Source of the DNA: CAZKYP01 sp964556885
GTDB lineage: Bacteria > Planctomycetota > Phycisphaerae > Sedimentisphaerales > Anaerobacaceae
Direction of reading: 5' to 3'
DNA: 10,564 nucleotides
Assembly (NCBI GenBank): GCA_964556885.1
Contig: CAZKYP010000116.1
Span: forward strand, 1-10,564
Of this stretch, positions 7,306-10,564 are shown piece by piece. The number at the start of each line of letters is the position of its first letter. Positions within the stretch are counted from its first letter, which is position 1. The position numbers and the translations under genes were made by a program. The notes beneath the pieces were generated by a model that saw nothing but the letters and a program-made list of their open reading frames with translations, ran no database searches and was not told the origin of the DNA.

Positions 7306-8955
7306 TCAAAAAATATCACAACGCAACCGCCGTACTGAACACCACGCAAGATATATACCTATTCCGCCAAAAATCATCCTATTTACAATTTGCACTATAT
7401 AAAATAACCAAGTAACACCACCGATCATCCTGCTGATGAATAAACCGAAAAAAAGACTAAATACAATCCCGAGAATAAATTCCAATATCAAATATGAAGC
7501 GATTGTTACTGCAATTGCCGCTGTTGCATTTTTAAAACGTACTCCGAAATATGAACCCATCCCAACCATTAATAACATCGAACTTATCAAGCCTATAATC
7601 ATGAAAAGGAAGGCATAAACCATATAAAACCCAAAACGACTTATACCAACACGAACAACCATAAAAATAAAGGTAAGGATAAGGTACAACATCAATAAAG
7701 GTATGTTCCGTCGAATTGCAGCTATCATTTTACCTCGAATGATGTCTTTGTCTTCAAGTGTTGTTACTAATAGTATCGGCCATGTGCGGGCATCTTTTTC
7801 TCCTGCGATACTACCTGCCGTTGCAATTGCCATCCTAAGCATAACGATTATGTATATACCTGATCTAAGGTAAGAGGAAATAACTATAGTAACTTGCGAA
7901 AATGCAAAAACAGCCGCTAATATAGATACACAAATTAATATAATTCCAATTTTAATATCAGTTCCACTACACCCGAAGAAGCCTTTACGCATCTCCTTCC
8001 AGATAATTGGCGAACCTTTAATGTGTTTAATCGGACTGTCACGATAAATCTTAACTTTAGATTTCCCGCCCGATCTACCGAATGCTTCATACAGGGCCGC
8101 TCTTCGCACCCGCCAGACAGCTAAAACCAGCAAGAAAATTGATGCACCCAACATAATCAGACAATGTAACGGCCATGAGAAAAATCCGGGAGTATTTCCC
8201 GATGTCATCATCGTTTGGGTAGTCTCCGCCATCGCCCAGAACGGATTTATCATGGCAAATACTATATTAGTGGCCTGCTGGCTAAACAGCCCTCCCTTGG
8301 CCGCCATAAAGATAAATATTCCGGGAATGGCACCGAAAACCAGCATGTATCCAATAATAGTCATCAGAATGACAGTATAGTCCTGACGGTAAGTCGTGGA
8401 TAGCAACAAGCTCAACGTGCCTGCAAATACAGCGGCCGTCAGTGTAATGCATATACTCGCAACGATGAAATCCCACGGTACGCCACCGAATACACGGATG
8501 ATTGTCAGCAGCGGCAGGCTTATCCCCAATAAAATAAACAATTGCAGCAGCTTGCTCAGGAGCTTGCCCGCTACTATTTGAAAACAGCTTATCGGCGTCG
8601 TCATCAACACCGACAGTGTGCCGGAACGAATCTCATCACTGATTGATGAACTGAGCATCACTATTGCAATAAGCTGGGCGGCGATAAACTGAAACCAGAT
8701 CATAGACATGATTATCCGCTCACCGGCCTGCGATAATCTCGAAGCATGATAAACCGCGCTTGTTGCCCCGCCCGACCGTACGATAGAAAACCATACAAAC
8801 AACAGGTAAATACCGAACAACATTACATAGCCGAATCGAAGCAGGTAGTTCCTAAACCTGCGGCTTGAGACTCGCAGCTCCTTATCGAATATGGGTCCGG
8901 TCAAACGGACCGGATTGAATAAATCCCAAGAGTGGCTCACTAATCCCGTAGTCAT
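7306..8955 (-). CDS. ABC-2 type permease, double-module, first of four paralogs (P1), with divergent second module
   Basis: The shortest paralog at 549 residues. Module 1 is close to the others: LTGPIFDKELRVSSR (18-32), EIRSGTLSVLMTTP (108-121), IRVFGGVPWDF (153-163), and helices near 41-60, 83-103, 135-153, 163-186, 193-217 and 262-282. After a short linker, module 2 begins with GSPIIWKEMR (314-323) and keeps GEKDARTWPILLVTTL (385-400). It has lost the GYIHP loop and the large polar loop before the last helix seen in P2 and P4. The tail RCDIF is kept. The DNA of module 2 is much more A+T-rich than that of module 1. The ATG at 8955 has no clear Shine-Dalgarno site. The frame is closed by a TGA five codons upstream. 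It is the first permease after the ATPase, 58 bp away across a hairpin. Signatures group it with P3. It is a member of the transporter complex, with unknown substrate. Confidence 0.88.
   Translation of the reverse strand: MTTGLVSHSWDLFNPVRLTGPIFDKELRVSSRRFRNYLLRFGYVMLFGIYLLFVWFSIVRSGGATSAVYHASRLSQAGERIIMSMIWFQFIAAQLIAIVMLSSSISDEIRSGTLSVLMTTPISCFQIVAGKLLSKLLQLFILLGISLPLLTIIRVFGGVPWDFIVASICITLTAAVFAGTLSLLLSTTYRQDYTVILMTIIGYMLVFGAIPGIFIFMAAKGGLFSQQATNIVFAMINPFWAMAETTQTMMTSGNTPGFFSWPLHCLIMLGASIFLLVLAVWRVRRAALYEAFGRSGGKSKVKIYRDSPIKHIKGSPIIWKEMRKGFFGCSGTDIKIGIILICVSILAAVFAFSQVTIVISSYLRSGIYIIVMLRMAIATAGSIAGEKDARTWPILLVTTLEDKDIIRGKMIAAIRRNIPLLMLYLILTFIFMVVRVGISRFGFYMVYAFLFMIIGLISSMLLMVGMGSYFGVRFKNATAAIAVTIASYLILEFILGIVFSLFFGLFISRMIGGVTWLFYIVQIVNRMIFGGIGIYLAWCSVRRLRCDIF
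7381..7980. other. A+T-rich segment covering the second module of P1
   Basis: A hand count gives 210 G+C in 600 bases (35%). Two sampled 240-300 base blocks, in module 1 of the same gene (8401-8640) and in module 2 of P2 (5461-5760), give about 50-51%. The change happens near 8000, which is where the linker and the second WKE elbow are encoded (residues about 310-320). Part of the skew may come from the Ile/Phe-rich protein sequence. Confidence 0.55.
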
Positions 8956-8971
8956 AAGATTACAAATTCAT

Positions 8972-8990
8972 CCGCCACCGGAAGCGGCGG
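8972..8990 (-). promoter_or_regulatory. Strong hairpin between the ATPase and first permease genes
   Basis: In the transcript, CCGCCGC pairs with GUGGCGG around a UUCCG loop: seven base pairs, six of them Watson-Crick and one G-U. It lies 16 nt before the P1 start and 23 nt after the ATPase stop. No U-run follows (the next bases are AUGAAUUUG), so it does not look like an intrinsic terminator. A role in mRNA processing, in 3'-end protection of the ATPase message or in setting translation of P1 is possible but unproven. It sits in the longest intergenic gap of the window. Confidence 0.5.
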
Positions 8991-9013
8991 TCTAAATATG
9001 TGTTCATTTATGT

Positions 9014-9940
9014 TTAGTGAACGATGCCTTTGGTCAACTGCAGGAAGGCATCATCGAGTTTCAGCCGCTCAGGCTGGATGGAGATAATATCTATATCTCC
9101 ATTGACCAGCGTCCTTGCTATGATACCGTCGCCGCTCTGGCCCTCGTGAAAGGTTATGGAGATAAAATCGCCGAGCATTTGAACCTGATTTATCTGAGGC
9201 AGGGCCGTCAGCAATTCCACGGCTTTTCCCTGGTTACCGGCAACCTTCACACGAACCTTACTCTGGACACCAAGCCTCTGGTGAATCTCATCCAGTGTGC
9301 CGCTGAAAACCAATTGTCCGTGTTCGATAATACCAACGTTATCACAAACCTCCTCAAGCTCGCTGAGAATGTGGCTGGATATCATAATGGTTTTGCCCAT
9401 GCGTTTGAGCTCGCGCAACAGCTCTCTGATTTCGATTCTGGCACGAGGGTCAAGCCCGCTGGCAGGCTCGTCCAGTATCAGTACTTTCGGGTCGTGGATA
9501 AGTACACGGGCCAGGCCCAGACGTTGCTGCATACCACGCGAAAGACTGTCGACTGCGGCACTTCGTTTGGATTGCAGGTCGGTCAATTCGAGAACACCTT
9601 CGACTATGGACTCTCTCTTCTTGCGTTCTATACCAAAAGCGGCCGCGAAAAACTCCAGGTACTCGAACACTTTCAAATCGTCATAGACACCCATAAAATC
9701 GGGCATGTAACCGACCAGCCTTCGAACCTTCTTTCCATTTCTGGCGACATCCAGACCGTCTACGAAGGCCTTGCCCCGGGTTGGCTCAAGAAGAGTAACC
9801 AAAATTCGCATGGTAGTGGTCTTACCGGCGCCGTTGGGGCCGATGAAACCGAATATGTCACCGGCCTTAACGTTCAGATTCAAATCGGAAACGGCTGTGA
9901 CATTGCCATAGTTTTTAGTTAGATGCTGTGTTTCAATCAT
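9014..9940 (-). CDS. ABC-2 type transporter ATP-binding protein
   Basis: A 308-residue cytoplasmic ATPase that hydrolyses ATP to drive the ABC-2 permeases encoded next to it. The single nucleotide-binding domain is complete. The Walker A motif GPNGAGKTT is at 34-42, the signature LSRGMQQRL at 133-141, Walker B VLILDEP at 153-159, the D-loop SGLD at 161-164 and the switch His190 in SSH. The Q-loop position carries Asp81 in GYMPDF where Gln is usual; I recall this GYMPD variant from related ABC-2 ATPases, so it is probably a subfamily trait. Residues about 215-308 form the small C-terminal domain common in this class, ending in the typical LDDAFLQLT segment. The ATG at 9940 is preceded by AGAGGA with 8 nt spacing. 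The gene stands between an unrecognised upstream gene (19 bp away) and P1 (58 bp away). As the only ATPase in view it may serve all four permeases, presumably as a homodimer. Confidence 0.96.
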   Translation of the reverse strand: MIETQHLTKNYGNVTAVSDLNLNVKAGDIFGFIGPNGAGKTTTMRILVTLLEPTRGKAFVDGLDVARNGKKVRRLVGYMPDFMGVYDDLKVFEYLEFFAAAFGIERKKRESIVEGVLELTDLQSKRSAAVDSLSRGMQQRLGLARVLIHDPKVLILDEPASGLDPRARIEIRELLRELKRMGKTIMISSHILSELEEVCDNVGIIEHGQLVFSGTLDEIHQRLGVQSKVRVKVAGNQGKAVELLTALPQINQVQMLGDFISITFHEGQSGDGIIARTLVNGDIDIISIQPERLKLDDAFLQLTKGIVH

Positions 9941-9948
9941 TTTTTATT

Positions 9949-9954
9949 TCCTCT
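9949..9954 (-). promoter_or_regulatory. Ribosome binding site of the ATPase gene
   Basis: The minus strand reads AGAGGA, then AATAAAAA, then ATG (8 nt spacing). With the SDR and zinc dehydrogenase sites, it is among the clearest Shine-Dalgarno sequences here, in contrast to P1, P2 and P3, which have weak ones or none. Confidence 0.65.
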
Positions 9955-9959
9955 TTCTG

Positions 9960-10564
9960 TTACTTCGGAAAAACAACAAGCCTCGCCAATTGTATATGGT
10001 CATAACTGCACGAACGCCCCTTGACGGCAAACGACACGGGGGCATTATCATATTGAACACAAACAACCGCAGCCCCGCGGGCCAGGTATGCATTCATCGC
10101 CTGTGTGCGTTGCAGGCAGCCCTGTGCAAAAAAAGCATCTTCGTTTTGAAATACAGTCGAATAATTACTCCCCTGGCGGTTATACTCCTGATAATGCCCA
10201 ACTGTACGACTGCTCCAGTTATCTACATTTCTCAATCGGTTTCGAAACTCTTTGTTTTCGCGCGCCGGGACCGAGTTGAAACTGATACCGCGATAATTAT
10301 TCAGCAGAGCATAACCGGACATAATAGGCGTATCCGACATATTCGTGATTTTTACAACAAGTTCATCCCCATCCTGTTCGACTTCGGCGGAAAAAGGTAA
10401 TCTCTCAAGCGGCGACTCGTTCAACAAACACTGGACTGTCCATATATTTACCGGCAGAGAGTACGGAAGGTTGCCGCCATCGTGCTGAACACAATATATC
10501 CTCCTACCCGAAATCTCACGATTATTCGACCATAAATATTCCCGCGTCGGGGCGATGCCTGACC
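9960..10564 (-). CDS. Unrecognised protein, C-terminal part only (gene runs off the right edge)
   Basis: I do not recognise this family. The frame is open from the window edge to a TAA at 9960-9962, giving 200 complete codons of the C-terminus. The TTG at 10427 is internal, because 45 further codons upstream stay open in the same frame. The visible part is soluble, with no membrane helix. A stretch around residues 55-90 of this part has alternating hydrophobic strands (FSAEVEQDGDELVVKITNMS, then IMSGYALLNN and RGISFNSVP) that resemble an immunoglobulin-like or beta-sandwich domain. A Gln/Asn/Tyr-rich middle follows, and the protein ends in RLVVFPK. It ends 19 bp before the ATPase gene, so it is probably in the same operon. 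Extracytoplasmic partners of ABC exporters often sit at this place, but a signal peptide or membrane anchor would be outside the window. A role with the transporter is inference from position only. Confidence 0.75.
   Translation of the reverse strand, partial: SGIAPTREYLWSNNREISGRRIYCVQHDGGNLPYSLPVNIWTVQCLLNESPLERLPFSAEVEQDGDELVVKITNMSDTPIMSGYALLNNYRGISFNSVPARENKEFRNRLRNVDNWSSRTVGHYQEYNRQGSNYSTVFQNEDAFFAQGCLQRTQAMNAYLARGAAVVCVQYDNAPVSFAVKGRSCSYDHIQLARLVVFPK

Larger units (their letters stand above)
1865..8955 (-). repeat. Tandem array of four paralogous permease genes
   Basis: P1-P4 align over their full length and share near-invariant blocks in the same order: an elbow DKEL/EKEL-RVSSR, an SRM/SRL-xxAG segment, the TL-LMTTP coupling motif, FGGVPW, a second elbow WKE(M/L), a second EKE/EKD-(T/A/S)W-LLL motif, and an IF carboxyl end. 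Spacers are 15-18 bp. The copies are divergent rather than recent: P1 differs from the rest across most of its second module. DNA-level similarity is patchy and concentrated in the FGGVPW region. Confidence 0.9.

Noticed and set aside
8960..8971. Three-codon leader ORF (Met-Asn-Leu-stop) just before P1
   Set aside because: The only G-rich sequence upstream abuts the ATG with no spacing and lies in the hairpin stem. A frame this short arises easily by chance.
8972..8990. Hairpin as an intrinsic terminator after the ATPase
   Set aside because: No U-run follows the stem, and closely spaced permease genes follow at once. It is better listed as an unassigned RNA structure.
9017..9922. A 301-codon open frame on the plus strand, antisense to the ATPase gene
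   Set aside because: It mirrors the ATPase almost end to end, has no recognisable domain and no ribosome site I can see, and the minus-strand frame has every ABC motif. It is a codon-bias shadow.
10425..10427. TTG as the start of the right-edge gene
   Set aside because: The same frame stays open for 45 more codons to the window edge, and I see no ribosome site before it. The gene is cut by the edge rather than starting here.

Overview
This 10.6 kb window is bacterial and very dense. Every gene I can support lies on the minus strand, so transcription runs from the right edge to the left. Hand counts in sampled blocks give about 50-55% G+C over much of the window, with one permease half near 35%. 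The gene types suggest a Planctomycetota-like anaerobe, perhaps Phycisphaerae/Sedimentisphaerales: long double-module ABC-2 permeases, a GYMPD-type ABC ATPase and weak Shine-Dalgarno sites. That placement is inference from impression, because there is no rRNA or marker gene to anchor it.

Layout in transcription order. (1) 10564-9960: the 3' part of an unrecognised gene, open through the window edge, whose product looks like a soluble or extracytoplasmic beta-rich tail. (2) 9940-9014: an ABC-2 type ATPase with one nucleotide-binding domain. (3) After a 58-bp spacer carrying a strong hairpin come four consecutive paralogous membrane proteins: P1 (8955-7306), P2 (7288-5447), P3 (5431-3683) and P4 (3664-1865). 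Each is about 550-613 residues. Each looks like two fused six-helix ABC-2 permease modules, with an elbow helix (DKEL or WKE) and a cytoplasmic TL-LLxTTP-type coupling motif in both halves. (4) 22 bp further on is a zinc-dependent medium-chain dehydrogenase (1842-811), and 17 bp after that a short-chain dehydrogenase (793-14).

The spacers are 19, 58, 17, 15, 18, 22 and 17 bp, and I see no intrinsic terminator or promoter, so the whole window is probably one transcription unit that starts beyond the right edge. The ATPase most likely energises the permeases. One ATPase beside four double permeases (eight modules) is the unusual point. Residue signatures alternate A-B-A-B along the array (P1 and P3 against P2 and P4), which suggests that an ancestral two-gene pair was duplicated as a block. 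The substrate cannot be read from sequence. The two dehydrogenases form a plausible redox pair for a sugar, polyol or sugar acid. Their link to the transporter rests only on gene order.

There are no tRNA, rRNA, CRISPR or insertion-sequence features, and no gene-free stretch longer than 58 bp.
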